From Nostoc spongiaeforme FACHB-130 (lineage in GTDB: Bacteria; Cyanobacteriota; Cyanobacteriia; Cyanobacteriales; Nostocaceae): a DNA stretch of 64,000 bases. Location: NCBI RefSeq assembly GCF_014698475.1, contig NZ_JACJTB010000040.1, positions 1-64,000 on the forward strand, in the 5' to 3' direction. The notes under the pieces are model-generated. The model worked only from the letters and a program-made list of their open reading frames with translations. It ran no database searches and had not been told where the DNA came from. The position numbers and the translations under genes are program-made. The number at the start of each line of letters is the position of its first letter. The first letter of the stretch is position 1. Of this stretch, positions 30,715-39,029 are shown piece after piece.

Positions 30715-31998
30715 TTAACTTGAATAACTGTAACCATCTTTTTTGTGAATTGATTTACAGAACTTATAGTTTATTCCTTGAATCAATCCTCTCTGAGCAG
30801 AGATATTAAAGCTACCTGTAGAACGTACAGCTACACGTCCAATGTATTCACCAATTTTTTTTCCATTGGTGACAACAGCTTTAACAATATCACCTGTCTG
30901 AAAACCTTTGATAAATTTCAGTTTGGGAACATATCTATTAGGAAATCCAAATTTGTCAGTTCTACACATCTGCCTTGTTCCGTGCCCATTAGCGGTAATT
31001 AACAACGGTTTGATACCTTTGATAATTAATATTGGAGTTGATTGACCAACACAAGCAGCGTCTAACCAATGAGTTTTTTGTAATTGTTGATTAGTTCTGT
31101 TGAACTTCGTTAATCCACCAGAACCACACTCAACGGGTAAGTCAGTTGATTTTAAAACCTCTAGAAGTTTGTATCTAGTGGCATTGACTGCTGCTGCGTC
31201 AGCTAATGGTTTCTTGGCTTGTGCCAAAATTTTCTGTAATCTAGTGGGATCTTTTTTGAGAAAGTCTTTAATATCTTTAGTCCCTTTTTTGACGTTACAT
31301 TTTTCGCAACTCAAAGTAAGGTTAGTGATTGAATTAGAACCTCCCTTTGAGCGTGGGTGAATGTGTTCAATCTGTAAAGGTATATCTTTGATACCACAAT
31401 AGGCGCATTGTCTGTTCCATTTTTCTAGAAGAAATTCTCTGGTTTCATATCCAGCTAACGTACCTTGTTGATATTCCTTACCTTCGATTTCAGGATTACG
31501 CATTAATTGCATATCAAACTTGACTAATTCGGTACTAATCGCTGTGATTGGTGCGAATTTGCGTAATCTGTTTACCCATGTTTCAACATTGTGAACCTGG
31601 CTCATAAGGCTAGGAGCTAACCATCCTTCTGGTCTAGTTCTGTTGAGAAATCTGGGTTTTCTGTATCGTGTTTTGCGATTCCTCCTACTACGTCTTAGTT
31701 GCCTTCTGGAAATCAAAGCATCTATGATAGCGAAGCCTCTGTGCTTTAAATCAGCAGCAAAAACTACTTCACCTGTGGAATCATTGACTAATGCTATTCC
31801 CGTTATTTTAGCTCCAGGGTCTAGCTTAATTCTCAAGTCAGATACAGATGCATCTGCTCTAGATTCTTTCAGAATAATTGTGAACGGGAACCGACGATAA
31901 ACGGCTGCTTTTTTGTTTCGTAATAACTGTCTAGCTTGCGCCGAATGAATTGGGTCTAAGGGTCTTTTTTCGGTATCTAAAACAAATACTTTGGACAT
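30715..31998 (-). CDS. iscB: IscB: RNA-guided nuclease ancestor of Cas9
   Basis: This 427-residue protein has the full IscB layout. The PLMP-type N-terminus is FVLDTEKRPLDPIHSAQAR. RuvC-I has D60 (KLDPGAKITGIALV). An Arg-rich bridge helix covers about 97-120. RuvC-II has E157 (ISTELV). The HNH domain spans about 185-240, with zinc cysteines C198/C201 and C231/C234, E211-H212 and N226. RuvC-III has H310 and D313 (HWLDAACVG). A C-terminal TAM-interacting domain follows. All expected catalytic residues are present. GGAGGG precedes the ATG by five bases. IscB uses an omega RNA encoded just upstream, and a structured 200-base gap fits that. No TnpA transposase is nearby. The gene sits precisely between parA and parB. 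Confidence 0.9.
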   Translation of the reverse strand: MSKVFVLDTEKRPLDPIHSAQARQLLRNKKAAVYRRFPFTIILKESRADASVSDLRIKLDPGAKITGIALVNDSTGEVVFAADLKHRGFAIIDALISRRQLRRSRRNRKTRYRKPRFLNRTRPEGWLAPSLMSQVHNVETWVNRLRKFAPITAISTELVKFDMQLMRNPEIEGKEYQQGTLAGYETREFLLEKWNRQCAYCGIKDIPLQIEHIHPRSKGGSNSITNLTLSCEKCNVKKGTKDIKDFLKKDPTRLQKILAQAKKPLADAAAVNATRYKLLEVLKSTDLPVECGSGGLTKFNRTNQQLQKTHWLDAACVGQSTPILIIKGIKPLLITANGHGTRQMCRTDKFGFPNRYVPKLKFIKGFQTGDIVKAVVTNGKKIGEYIGRVAVRSTGSFNISAQRGLIQGINYKFCKSIHKKDGYSYSS

Positions 31999-32150
31999 TA
32001 GTCCCTCCTTTCGGGTAATGTTAGCTTCGTCAATGTTTTAAGAGCTTTTTACACTTGCAACACTGTTTCAGTGACTTTAAAACTGTTTAATTGCAAATGA
32101 CAGAGCGGAAAACTAGCTTCGCATTCTCCGGTGTCGTGACTCAAAAAACG
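31999..32150 (-). ncRNA. Putative omega RNA (HEARO-type) of IscB
   Basis: The gap between parA and iscB is highly structured on the iscB strand. CGGAGAA pairs with TTTTCCG (32130-32124 with 32112-32106) around a GCGAAGC mini-stem. A longer stem (32099-32091 with 32060-32052, CATTTGCAA/TTGCAAGTG) encloses, without gaps, TTAAA/TTTAA and CACTG-AAA-CAGTG hairpins, making a three-way junction. This size, position and branching fit the omega RNA that guides IscB, whose guide would lie at its 5' end next to the parA stop codon. Exact ends are not determined. Confidence 0.65.
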
Positions 32151-32205
32151 TAGTCAGTTAAGACTTAGACTGGTCAGTACAGCTTGCTTGATTTCTCTTA
32201 CAAGC

Positions 32206-33000
32206 TCAGTGGCTTTGTCCCTGAGTTACTGACAGTTGAGTAATATATTTTGTAATTTCTTCGAGTATGCTAACTGCGGGGTGGTTTTTCTTGTGGAGTG
32301 CAAGTGGTAGATGTGCTTGGGTTGCGTCAGGAAAAGCTGTTGATTTAGGAATGGGGGCAGTAACGTGTATCCGTCCTTCAACCTGTTGTTTAATTTCTTC
32401 CAGTATTCCTGTGTCTTGAAGATTACGATTATCGTATTTGGTTGGAATTATACAGGCAATTTGTAATTTCTGGTGTCCTCCTTTTTTGAGTCGGGCAATT
32501 GTTTCTAGCAGTTGGTTGGTGCCAAGATAGCACTTATATTGCGTTTCAACAGGAATAATAACGTGTGAAGCAGCGACTAAGCTCATAATGCTTAGGATTC
32601 CTAAAGAAGGCGGGCAATCAATCAAAATATAATCATACTGGTCAAGTACATTTGATAGCACAAACTTGAGCCGTTGGCGGTTGTCGATGGTCAAGTCATG
32701 AAAAATTTTTTGCTCCGTACCTGCCAATTGGATATTTGTTGGTACAATGTGCATCCCGTGAATAGGTTTTTCCCATATATACAGGGGAGTTTCTTCAGCG
32801 ATCGCACCATAAATAGTTTGTTCAGTTTGCAGTTTGACTTCCCCTAATCCCATAAAAGCTGTTAGCGATGCTTGTGGGTCCATATCCACAAGCAGTACAC
32901 GGTGTTTTTTAGCAAGGTGGTATCCAAGATTGTGTGTAATAGTTGTCTTAGCTGCACCGCCTGACTGATTGAAAGTGGCAATTATTTTGGTTGATGACAT
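32206..33000 (-). CDS. parA: ParA-family partition ATPase with atypical Walker A
   Basis: The 264-residue protein has the ParA/MinD fold: P-loop NQSGGAAKTTITHNLG, switch I VLLVDMDPQASLTAFMG, Walker B YDYILIDCPPSLGILS and the C-terminal IPKSTAFPDATQAHLPL. ParA binds DNA with ATP and moves plasmid copies with ParB. The usual KGGxGKT reads SGGAAKT here: the signature Lys is Ser and the Gly before the catalytic Lys is Ala. The catalytic Lys and both Thr remain. The gene is preceded by a strong terminator (33086-33119), so it has its own promoter. Confidence 0.85.
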   Translation of the reverse strand: MSSTKIIATFNQSGGAAKTTITHNLGYHLAKKHRVLLVDMDPQASLTAFMGLGEVKLQTEQTIYGAIAEETPLYIWEKPIHGMHIVPTNIQLAGTEQKIFHDLTIDNRQRLKFVLSNVLDQYDYILIDCPPSLGILSIMSLVAASHVIIPVETQYKCYLGTNQLLETIARLKKGGHQKLQIACIIPTKYDNRNLQDTGILEEIKQQVEGRIHVTAPIPKSTAFPDATQAHLPLALHKKNHPAVSILEEITKYITQLSVTQGQSH

Positions 33001-33085
33001 ATATTAATGAAGCGATTTTGTGAACCCATGTCAGCGATTCTACCAAACAGTGGATTTTTATTTTGGATTTTTGAAAAAAAATAAC

Positions 33086-33119
33086 GCTAGTTCAAACCAG
33101 TAAACCTGTCTGGACTAGC
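33086..33119 (-). terminator. Rho-independent terminator after the SSB-like gene
   Basis: GCTAGT/ACTAGC with an inner CCAG/CTGG pairing forms a hairpin that, read on the minus strand, is followed by TTATTTTTTTT. It lies between the SSB-like gene and parA. Confidence 0.7.
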
Positions 33120-33138
33120 ATTATTCAGTTAGTTGGTT

Positions 33139-33558
33139 CTAAAATGGGGGTTCTTCGTCTAGGTCTTCATTTGTCGAAGTAACGTTATCTTCGAGTAGTT
33201 CCTTGGCAAAATCGGGAGTTTCGGGCGAGTGAGAATTTTTGCTAACTTGGGTGAGTTCGTTAATCGGTTGTGCTGAGATAAAGTTTCTAATTACGAATGT
33301 GGCAATCTTTTCTTTGTACTCACCCCTGTTATCCACTACTAAATCAAGATATCCTTCTGCTGTACCATGTACGCCTTCCCCCTGTTCGTTGATGAGGACA
33401 GCAGGTGCGCCCTTGGAACGGAATGGTATCTCGTCAGTAACGACTCCTTCCTTGGAACGGTAGTAGAATTCAGCAATCCCAAAAGCAATCAAGGAACCTT
33501 CTTTGTCGTGGGTTGTGTTCACTGATTTAAGATTAATAGTTGCAGTATTATGAATCAT
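33139..33558 (-). CDS. SSB-like protein with acidic C-terminal tail
   Basis: The 139-residue protein has a beta-rich first 100 residues compatible with an OB-fold (LKSVNTTHDKEGSLIAFGIAEFYYR ... GYLDLVVDNRGEYKEKIATFVIRNFI), then a Ser/Glu-rich linker and the terminal DLDEEPPF. SSB proteins end in an acidic tail such as DDDIPF that recruits replication partners, and this end matches well. Together with the canonical SSB upstream it would give two single-strand binding proteins. A Gly-poor sequence and weak similarity to true SSB make the fold assignment tentative. An 11-bp inverted repeat lies about 55 bases before the start. Confidence 0.55.
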   Translation of the reverse strand: MIHNTATINLKSVNTTHDKEGSLIAFGIAEFYYRSKEGVVTDEIPFRSKGAPAVLINEQGEGVHGTAEGYLDLVVDNRGEYKEKIATFVIRNFISAQPINELTQVSKNSHSPETPDFAKELLEDNVTSTNEDLDEEPPF

Positions 33559-33631
33559 GGTCGTTTGGTTTGTAGATTGATTAGATGGTTAATCGCCTAT
33601 GATTTACACTGCATAAGCGATTTGTAACTTT

Positions 33632-34015
33632 CTAGAAATTTGCGTTAGCTACAGCCTGTGTTTCGTTTGATACAGAAGTAGATGTAGATTCTTCCTTACG
33701 GGGTGAACCTAATAATTCGATTGCATTGATTGTAATTACGGGTTTTTGCCGCATAGTGCCAGAATTTTTATCAGCCCAACGATCAAATCCAAACTCACCA
33801 GTAATTGCAATCTGAGTTCCTTTACGAACGTAATTTCCAATCACTTCTGCTTGATTTCCCCAAGCGACTAAATCAAACCAAAGAGCTTGTTCACTTCTGT
33901 AGGGTGGTCTTACTGCAATAGAGATTGAAGCCTTAACTGCACCGGACTCGAAAAATTTAAGATCAGGTTCTTGTCCGCATCTGCCAACTAGCATGACTTT
34001 GTTGATATAGTTCAT
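33632..34015 (-). CDS. ssb: Single-stranded DNA-binding protein
   Basis: The 127-residue protein is a canonical OB-fold SSB: MNYINKVMLVGRCGQEPDLKFFESG, VKASISIAVRPPYRSEQALWFDLVAWGNQAEVIGNYVRKGTQIAITGEFGFDRW. It would coat single-stranded DNA during plasmid replication or transfer. The tail ends VANANF rather than the acidic DDDIPF type, so partner recruitment may fall to the second SSB-like protein downstream. The conserved leader ACTAATGCTGACGCAGC lies 27-48 bases before the ATG. Confidence 0.85.
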   Translation of the reverse strand: MNYINKVMLVGRCGQEPDLKFFESGAVKASISIAVRPPYRSEQALWFDLVAWGNQAEVIGNYVRKGTQIAITGEFGFDRWADKNSGTMRQKPVITINAIELLGSPRKEESTSTSVSNETQAVANANF

Positions 34016-34041
34016 AACGCGAGAATTGATATATTTCTTTT

Positions 34042-34063
34042 ATTGCTGCGTCAGCATTAGTTC
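34042..34063 (-). promoter_or_regulatory. Conserved leader element upstream of ssb
   Basis: The coding strand reads GAACTAATGCTGACGCAGCAAT, sharing 17 consecutive bases with 19651-19674 at the same distance from the start codon. The two downstream genes are unrelated, so the match is not due to gene duplication. Confidence 0.55.
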
Positions 34064-34250
34064 TTTTAATATCTATCATTTTGACGAATTGTTTTATTTA
34101 AAGCACACTTTTTGATTCATACTTGTGAGTTATTTTTTATCCCTGTTTCTCATTGCATTGCGGTTTTTACTAAGGAACGGCTAATTATCCTGTGCTATGG
34201 TGGTATCGCAAATGTCGTGGTATGTATCTAAAAATTATAAGTAATGACTT

Positions 34251-35426
34251 ATGCTTGAATATCTTCTCCTAAAGCGAGTAAGTATTTGTAAGCTGATGCT
34301 CTTGGCTTTGATGTGGATACAGTTCGATGAAGACAGCCAAAATCAGCTAACTCCTGACTACTCTTCACCTTTGCAAGTAGAAAATCTTACGTGGTTAGGA
34401 GAAACATATGTTGGAGAAGAGGTTGAGTATTTTTGTGATGTTTCCAATACCGCTAGGATAGGCGTTTGGAGAGAAATTCTAGAACTGAAGTTAGTAGATT
34501 TAACTGCTGATTTGCCAACTTGTTTGCACGATGCTTCATGGTTTGCTCTACTGGCAATTACTATGATGTTGGTGGATAAGGAATTAGAGGGGATATGCGT
34601 ACACCCACAAGATGAGTATTTTGCCCGGACTATTGCGCTTGAAAGTTTAGCTGATTTGGGTGATTCTTACTTAGCTAAAGGACATCCTTATTTAGATTTT
34701 CCTTTATCATTAGAAGACGCTAAATCATTACTGCCAGTTCATAGAAAGCAGGAGCTAGAAATCGAGTTAGAGAAATTTCTTATTGATACTTATGAAGACG
34801 ATTTTGATGATGAAGCACCGGATATGTGTGAGTTTTCATCCATCTACTTGCAAGATATTTTAAAAGAGTTTTTTGTTGAATCTGACTGGCAGGGTGGTAT
34901 CAATCAAGAGGCGGTTGTACAGCTTCAAGAAAAGTATGGTTCACAATATTCAGAAGGTGCATTCTCTCCTGAAACTAACGAACGCGAGCGTTGGGGTAAA
35001 ACGCTTGTTTTTCTAAAACAGTTTATAGGTCTGGATTCTAGTTTTATCGAAAGCCAAAGCGATTTGTTCCTTGATGAATCTCAAGCAGCTGATTTACCTG
35101 ATTACTTTTGTATCAAGTCTCATTTAGAACGTTGGCAAGACCGAACAGTAATTTTATCCCGGTTGGTTCATACTTTAGTTTATTTTTTGGTGGCAGGACA
35201 AAATTATCGTCCCAGTCATATACAAGATTTGATGGCTATTCCAGCTTCTTCACGGGCTATATCCAGCCTACAAGCTTGTTTAGGTGTAGCTGCTTACAGA
35301 AGTGGTTATTACATGGCTGCTTCAAATATTCCCGAATCAGAAATTGGGCGGAACTGGTTGCTAGAAAAAGCTTTCCCTAACCTGCTTGAGTTTTATCAAA
35401 CAGGTCGTTTGAATGGAAAACAATAA
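34251..35426 (+). CDS. Hypothetical protein (391 residues)
   Basis: I do not recognise a family. The protein is acidic and largely helical, with a short hydrophobic N-terminus (residues 8-24) that may be a membrane anchor or may be upstream of the true start, since ATG codons also occur at 34294 and 34311. A highly acidic patch (DTYEDDFDDEAPDMCE) lies near residue 185. The closing part has SRAISSLQACLGVAAYRSGYYM. A lipoprotein gene follows 42 bases downstream in the same orientation, so the two may be cotranscribed. Confidence 0.55.
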   Translation: MLEYLLLKRVSICKLMLLALMWIQFDEDSQNQLTPDYSSPLQVENLTWLGETYVGEEVEYFCDVSNTARIGVWREILELKLVDLTADLPTCLHDASWFALLAITMMLVDKELEGICVHPQDEYFARTIALESLADLGDSYLAKGHPYLDFPLSLEDAKSLLPVHRKQELEIELEKFLIDTYEDDFDDEAPDMCEFSSIYLQDILKEFFVESDWQGGINQEAVVQLQEKYGSQYSEGAFSPETNERERWGKTLVFLKQFIGLDSSFIESQSDLFLDESQAADLPDYFCIKSHLERWQDRTVILSRLVHTLVYFLVAGQNYRPSHIQDLMAIPASSRAISSLQACLGVAAYRSGYYMAASNIPESEIGRNWLLEKAFPNLLEFYQTGRLNGKQ

Positions 35427-35468
35427 TTAATATTCTGCTGTTGGGTTAATAAAGACAAATTTATTTTT

Positions 35469-36164
35469 ATGAAAAAATATTTATTTATAGGATTATTCTT
35501 ACTGGTTGGATGTTCATCTCCAGAAAAAGAAAATAAAGTTTCAGCTATAGAATCAAATCCTTCTCCTACGCCTTCATTATCCTCAACTAATGTTAATAAT
35601 GCTACGCCGTCACTAAATTCAGAAGTGTTACCTGATTTATCGAATAAAGAAAAGCTTGGAGAAGTTAGTGCAGAGAACGACTTAATTGACTCGTTTTATT
35701 TTGATGGTAATGGTGTAAAAGTGGGTTTGACTGTAGCGGCTGATAAAGCTTGTTTTATCTACGTGCGGCGTAGTACTCCAGACCGAGTTGGTGAGGTTGA
35801 AATTGAGTCACTACAGCGCGAAAAGTTAGGTCTATGGCGTTCGTATAATACTCAACGTCTTCTAACTCAACCTGCTGGCAATAGACTAAACGTTTATTCA
35901 TCAAGTGAGGAACTTTCTTCTACTTATGAAAATCCTGCCATATCACCAGAAATTCTTGTAGCAGCAAAAGAATTGAAGGAGCGTGAAAAATCATTTAAAT
36001 TACTTTTGCGTCAGGACTTGGGGGCAAGTGATTCAGCAAGACGAATTTATGTCAATCAGTGTCAAAAATTAGGCAATTTTTATTACAAGGAAGAACTTCC
36101 TCCTCTCACGGACAAAGAGAGGAAGGAATTTGGGAGGAGTGTTGAAAAAAGTACTAACAATTAG
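35469..36164 (+). CDS. Hypothetical lipoprotein
   Basis: The 231-residue protein starts with a lipoprotein signal peptide ending in a lipobox (LFLLVGC, cleavage before Cys15), followed by a Ser/Thr/Pro-rich linker to about residue 65. The mature domain (FYFDGNGVKVGLTVAADKACFIYVRRST ... RDLGASDSARRIYVNQCQ) has no recognised family. It should be anchored in a membrane facing the periplasm. It lies among replication genes on the opposite strand, and its role is unknown. Confidence 0.7.
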   Translation: MKKYLFIGLFLLVGCSSPEKENKVSAIESNPSPTPSLSSTNVNNATPSLNSEVLPDLSNKEKLGEVSAENDLIDSFYFDGNGVKVGLTVAADKACFIYVRRSTPDRVGEVEIESLQREKLGLWRSYNTQRLLTQPAGNRLNVYSSSEELSSTYENPAISPEILVAAKELKEREKSFKLLLRQDLGASDSARRIYVNQCQKLGNFYYKEELPPLTDKERKEFGRSVEKSTNN

Positions 36165-36314
36165 TTATTAAAACAGTGACTCAGATCTTGCACCTCTCCG
36201 TACAATTACAGCCAAATTCAAAACATTGACGATAAAGCTACCTTCTTTTTATCGGCTTTTATCGCTAAATCAAGGGTTATGGATTAATACTGAGTAATAA
36301 AATTACATCAACTT

Positions 36315-36998
36315 TTATTGGTGCAAGATGTGAGGTGACAATTGCTCCATCTTAGTATTACTTTCAGTTGAATTTGCTGTAACAGGGTGTTTGTTGTTAT
36401 TTGACGACTTTTTACCCCATCCCTCTTTCGCCGCGTGTTTGACTACACGAGAACGGATATCAGCAGCCAGGGTTTCATAATCAGAGCGGATTTTGTCATA
36501 CGAAATCGGAGTGGTACCAATCTTCTCCCAGAGGTTTTCGTAGTTGAAATTCTTGAAAGGTTTGTGCCTGACAAGGGCATTATAACTTGCCCAGAGGTAA
36601 ACATCTGTCCATTCGGATGATAGCGGCACTTCAAAAGCAATTGGCATCATTAAAGCAACAACTTCGCTGCTAGAGGCAAGTTTACCTACTTCTCTCTTGT
36701 CTATCTCTTGTAAAGCTGCATCTAATCTATCAACTGCGATCGCGCGCCAAACCCAGGACGGAACTGTCTGTTGCCAGCCGTTCTGGTGAGTGACAGTTGG
36801 CCCGGCGATGTATTGAACAATTTCACGACCTGCTCCTGCTAGATCGAGTAGGCTGGCTGTAACAGCTTTATTAATCCCTTGGCTGGTTAGTAACTGAAGT
36901 ATCTTTCTAGTGCTAGGGTTTAATATTTCGCTGGTTTTTTGGTTTTTACTGTTGCGGATGGTTTCTTCGACATCGAATAAACTGTGTTGCTGGTTCAT
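36315..36998 (-). CDS. Hypothetical replication-associated protein with N-terminal clamp-binding motif
   Basis: The 227-residue protein begins MNQQHSLFDVEE. QHSLF at residues 4-8 is close to the consensus QL[S/D]LF beta-clamp-binding pentapeptide. The rest is helical (TRKILQLLTSQGINKAVTASLLDLAGAGREIVQYIAGP ... WVWRAIAVDRLDAALQEI) and unrecognised, with a basic, Asn/Ser-rich C-terminus. It follows the delta' gene in the same orientation, 78 bases downstream and beyond a strong hairpin. A role at the replication fork is inferred only from context and motif. Confidence 0.55.
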   Translation of the reverse strand: MNQQHSLFDVEETIRNSKNQKTSEILNPSTRKILQLLTSQGINKAVTASLLDLAGAGREIVQYIAGPTVTHQNGWQQTVPSWVWRAIAVDRLDAALQEIDKREVGKLASSSEVVALMMPIAFEVPLSSEWTDVYLWASYNALVRHKPFKNFNYENLWEKIGTTPISYDKIRSDYETLAADIRSRVVKHAAKEGWGKKSSNNNKHPVTANSTESNTKMEQLSPHILHQ

Positions 36999-37019
36999 AT
37001 CTTTTATGTGTAAACAAAT

Positions 37020-37051
37020 ACTGCCAGCTAGAAATACTTCTAACTGGCAGT
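37020..37051. terminator. Strong 14-bp hairpin between holB and the next gene
   Basis: ACTGCCAGcTAGAA pairs with TTCTAaCTGGCAGT around a four-base loop with one mismatch. It is followed by GCTTTTTG on the plus strand and ATTTGTTT on the minus strand. It lies 22 bases before the next minus-strand start codon and may attenuate that gene. Confidence 0.55.
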
Positions 37052-37076
37052 GCTTTTTGATAATGAGTGGGTTTTG

Positions 37077-37952
37077 TTATGGCAGAAGTAGGCTATCCCA
37101 AACGCTTCTGGGAGTAACGTGATGCAGCAATTGCCGTCTTGCCTGGGTGAATTTAGCTAGTAGCTTAGTGCTTTTTAATTTCTGCCACCAGTTGTATTGC
37201 AGGTAAGTAAGCAACCATAACTGCGTCTGGTGATTCCAGCTTGAGATGGAGTTACTTAAACTGAGTGCGTTGAGGATATCATCAGGAGGCACTTCCAGTT
37301 GACTTGTGATTTCTTGTGAAATGGAAGCTAACATTTTAATATTGGCGATCGCTTGACCAGGACTGCCCGAACTGATAGCTAGTATTTTTTCTGTTGCCTC
37401 AATCTGTTGGTCTTTAAGAACAGAAATAACCTCCTCATCAGTCAACCTTTGGAAAGGTATGATTTGACACCTACTCTTGATAGTGGGTAATAGCTTTTGA
37501 GGATAGGATGATATCAGAATAAACGTTCCAGTTTTGGGTTCTTCCAGCGTCTTGAGAAGTTTGTTAGCGGCAGTAGGGTTGAGCATATCTGCTTCGTGGA
37601 TAATCACCACCTTTTGCTTGCCCTCGACTGCACTAGTTGAGAGAAATTCAATTACCTCGCGCATATGTTCTACTCGGATAGCAGGGACACTTTTCTGCTG
37701 GGAGGTGTTTTCGGTATAGGTTGGTTTGATTTGTAAGATGTCTAGATGTTTAGATTCTCCTGCGATCGCGGAGCGACTTTTTCTTGAGAGTATTGCATTT
37801 GCGAATGTCAAAGCAATTTTTCCTTTGCCTACTCCCTCAACTTCGCTGCTAAATAGGTATGCGGGAGCAATTTGATTACGTTCGATTGCTTCAGTTAGTA
37901 GAAGTTTGGCGGTATGTTGTCCGATGATTTCTGTAAATAAGTTGTTTTTCAT
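37077..37952 (-). CDS. holB: DNA polymerase III delta' subunit
   Basis: A 291-residue AAA+ clamp-loader subunit starting at the ATG that overlaps the holA stop codon (ATGA). Features: FTEIIGQHTAKLLLTEAI, a degenerate P-loop SSEVEGVGKGKIA, Walker B-like VVIIHEADMLNPTAANKLLKTLEEP, and the trans-acting Arg motif KSRCQIIPF. The degenerate P-loop fits delta', which stabilises the loader but need not hydrolyse ATP. The C-terminal half is the collar. Chromosomes already encode holB, so a plasmid copy next to holA suggests a dedicated loader. Confidence 0.85.
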   Translation of the reverse strand: MKNNLFTEIIGQHTAKLLLTEAIERNQIAPAYLFSSEVEGVGKGKIALTFANAILSRKSRSAIAGESKHLDILQIKPTYTENTSQQKSVPAIRVEHMREVIEFLSTSAVEGKQKVVIIHEADMLNPTAANKLLKTLEEPKTGTFILISSYPQKLLPTIKSRCQIIPFQRLTDEEVISVLKDQQIEATEKILAISSGSPGQAIANIKMLASISQEITSQLEVPPDDILNALSLSNSISSWNHQTQLWLLTYLQYNWWQKLKSTKLLAKFTQARRQLLHHVTPRSVWDSLLLP

Positions 37953-38908
37953 ATCGTGCAAATTTCGATAATTCGGCTAGTTAAATTGTTAGTGCCGCTT
38001 TTGAGTTCCGTTTCGAGTTGTAAAAGTAAGGTAAGGCTGTTTTTCAGTTTTTGAATGCCTACAAACTTGATTTCATCTTTGAGGTAATACAATCTTTTAG
38101 GGTTCTTCAATTCGGCTATTTCTGCAATCTTCATGTCAGATAATTTAGCTTCTACGCCAACTTTAGTTATTAGCCAAGTGCGAAAAACTGACGTAAGAGT
38201 TGCTACTATTTTGAGTGGATGTTCATTACTATCTACTAGTTTATCCACCTGCGCTATTGCCAAGTTTGAATGATTTCTTAACATAGCCATAGTAAGCTTT
38301 TGGTAGTCAGTATTGTGATTACTAACTAATTGTTGTATTTCCCCAAGAGAAATAATTTTTTCACTTGCATAGACAGCAAGTTTAGCAAATTCGCTATCGG
38401 CTCGTGCAGTGTTATTACCAATTGCTTCGACTAGATAATCGGTCACATCCGGTGTAAGTTTAACTTGATGGATAGCTGCATACTTCCCTATCAAATTAAC
38501 TATCCCCTTTTTATCCCAACAAGGAACGAGAGGAAACTCTTCTTGTTGAGCATATTTTAAGATAGTTTTCACTACTGTTCTTCGGGAATCTGGCTTTTTG
38601 TTACTAGTAATTAAAAGAATGTTACTTGCAGGGATTCGAGAAAGTTGATTTTCAAGTCCTTGGTTATTATCCTCATTTGATAAACCTCCAATTAAATGAT
38701 CGCTGTCTGTATGAACAATTTTATTACCATCTCCAAAGGGTAAAGTCATAACCTCAGTAAAAACCTTGCTAGCAATATTTTTCTCATTTCCAGATAGCTT
38801 GATGTAGTTAAAAGCTTTCCATTCAGTATGAACATTTTGATTCACCAAATGGTTTATTTTTTGATTGAGCGAATAGGTATCTTCGCCGTAGTATAGGTAT
38901 ACTGGCAT
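37949..38908 (-). CDS. holA: DNA polymerase III delta subunit
   Basis: The 319-residue protein matches HolA: MPVYLYYGEDTYSLNQKINHLV at the start, LPFGDGNKIV, SNILLITSNKKPDSRRTVVKTI, a helical lid (NNTARADSEFAKLAVY) and a collar domain (LRNHSNLAIAQVDKLV ... KIVATLTSVFRTWLI). Delta opens the sliding clamp. The ATG at 38908 is preferred over the GTG directly before it. The coding-strand leader has TAACGCAT followed by a hairpin (AATTAGAT/ATCTAATT) whose base pairs GCAT with the ATGC at the start codon. Confidence 0.85.
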   Translation of the reverse strand: MPVYLYYGEDTYSLNQKINHLVNQNVHTEWKAFNYIKLSGNEKNIASKVFTEVMTLPFGDGNKIVHTDSDHLIGGLSNEDNNQGLENQLSRIPASNILLITSNKKPDSRRTVVKTILKYAQQEEFPLVPCWDKKGIVNLIGKYAAIHQVKLTPDVTDYLVEAIGNNTARADSEFAKLAVYASEKIISLGEIQQLVSNHNTDYQKLTMAMLRNHSNLAIAQVDKLVDSNEHPLKIVATLTSVFRTWLITKVGVEAKLSDMKIAEIAELKNPKRLYYLKDEIKFVGIQKLKNSLTLLLQLETELKSGTNNLTSRIIEICTI

Positions 38909-38934
38909 CACAAATTAGATAAACATCTAATTAT

Positions 38935-38949
38935 CATGCGTTAGTTATA
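38935..38949 (-). promoter_or_regulatory. ACTAACGC leader motif upstream of holA
   Basis: The coding strand reads TATAACTAACGCATG, 27-41 bases before the ATG. The core CTAACGC recurs at a similar distance before the helicase gene (57821-57839), the primase gene (53943-53959) and the gene at 19734-20075. Confidence 0.5.
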
Positions 38950-38959
38950 AGCAGTGGTT

Positions 38960-38987
38960 AAAAAAAGAAGAGTTAGTATTAACTCTT
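38960..38987 (-). terminator. Rho-independent terminator before holA
   Basis: AAGAGTTA/TAACTCTT forms a hairpin that on the minus strand runs into CTTTTTTT. It ends the transcript of the gene at 39030-39812. Confidence 0.8.
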
Positions 38988-39029
38988 TCTGCTTGGTATT
39001 TATTATGTAGTGACCAGTAAATACCTTAC

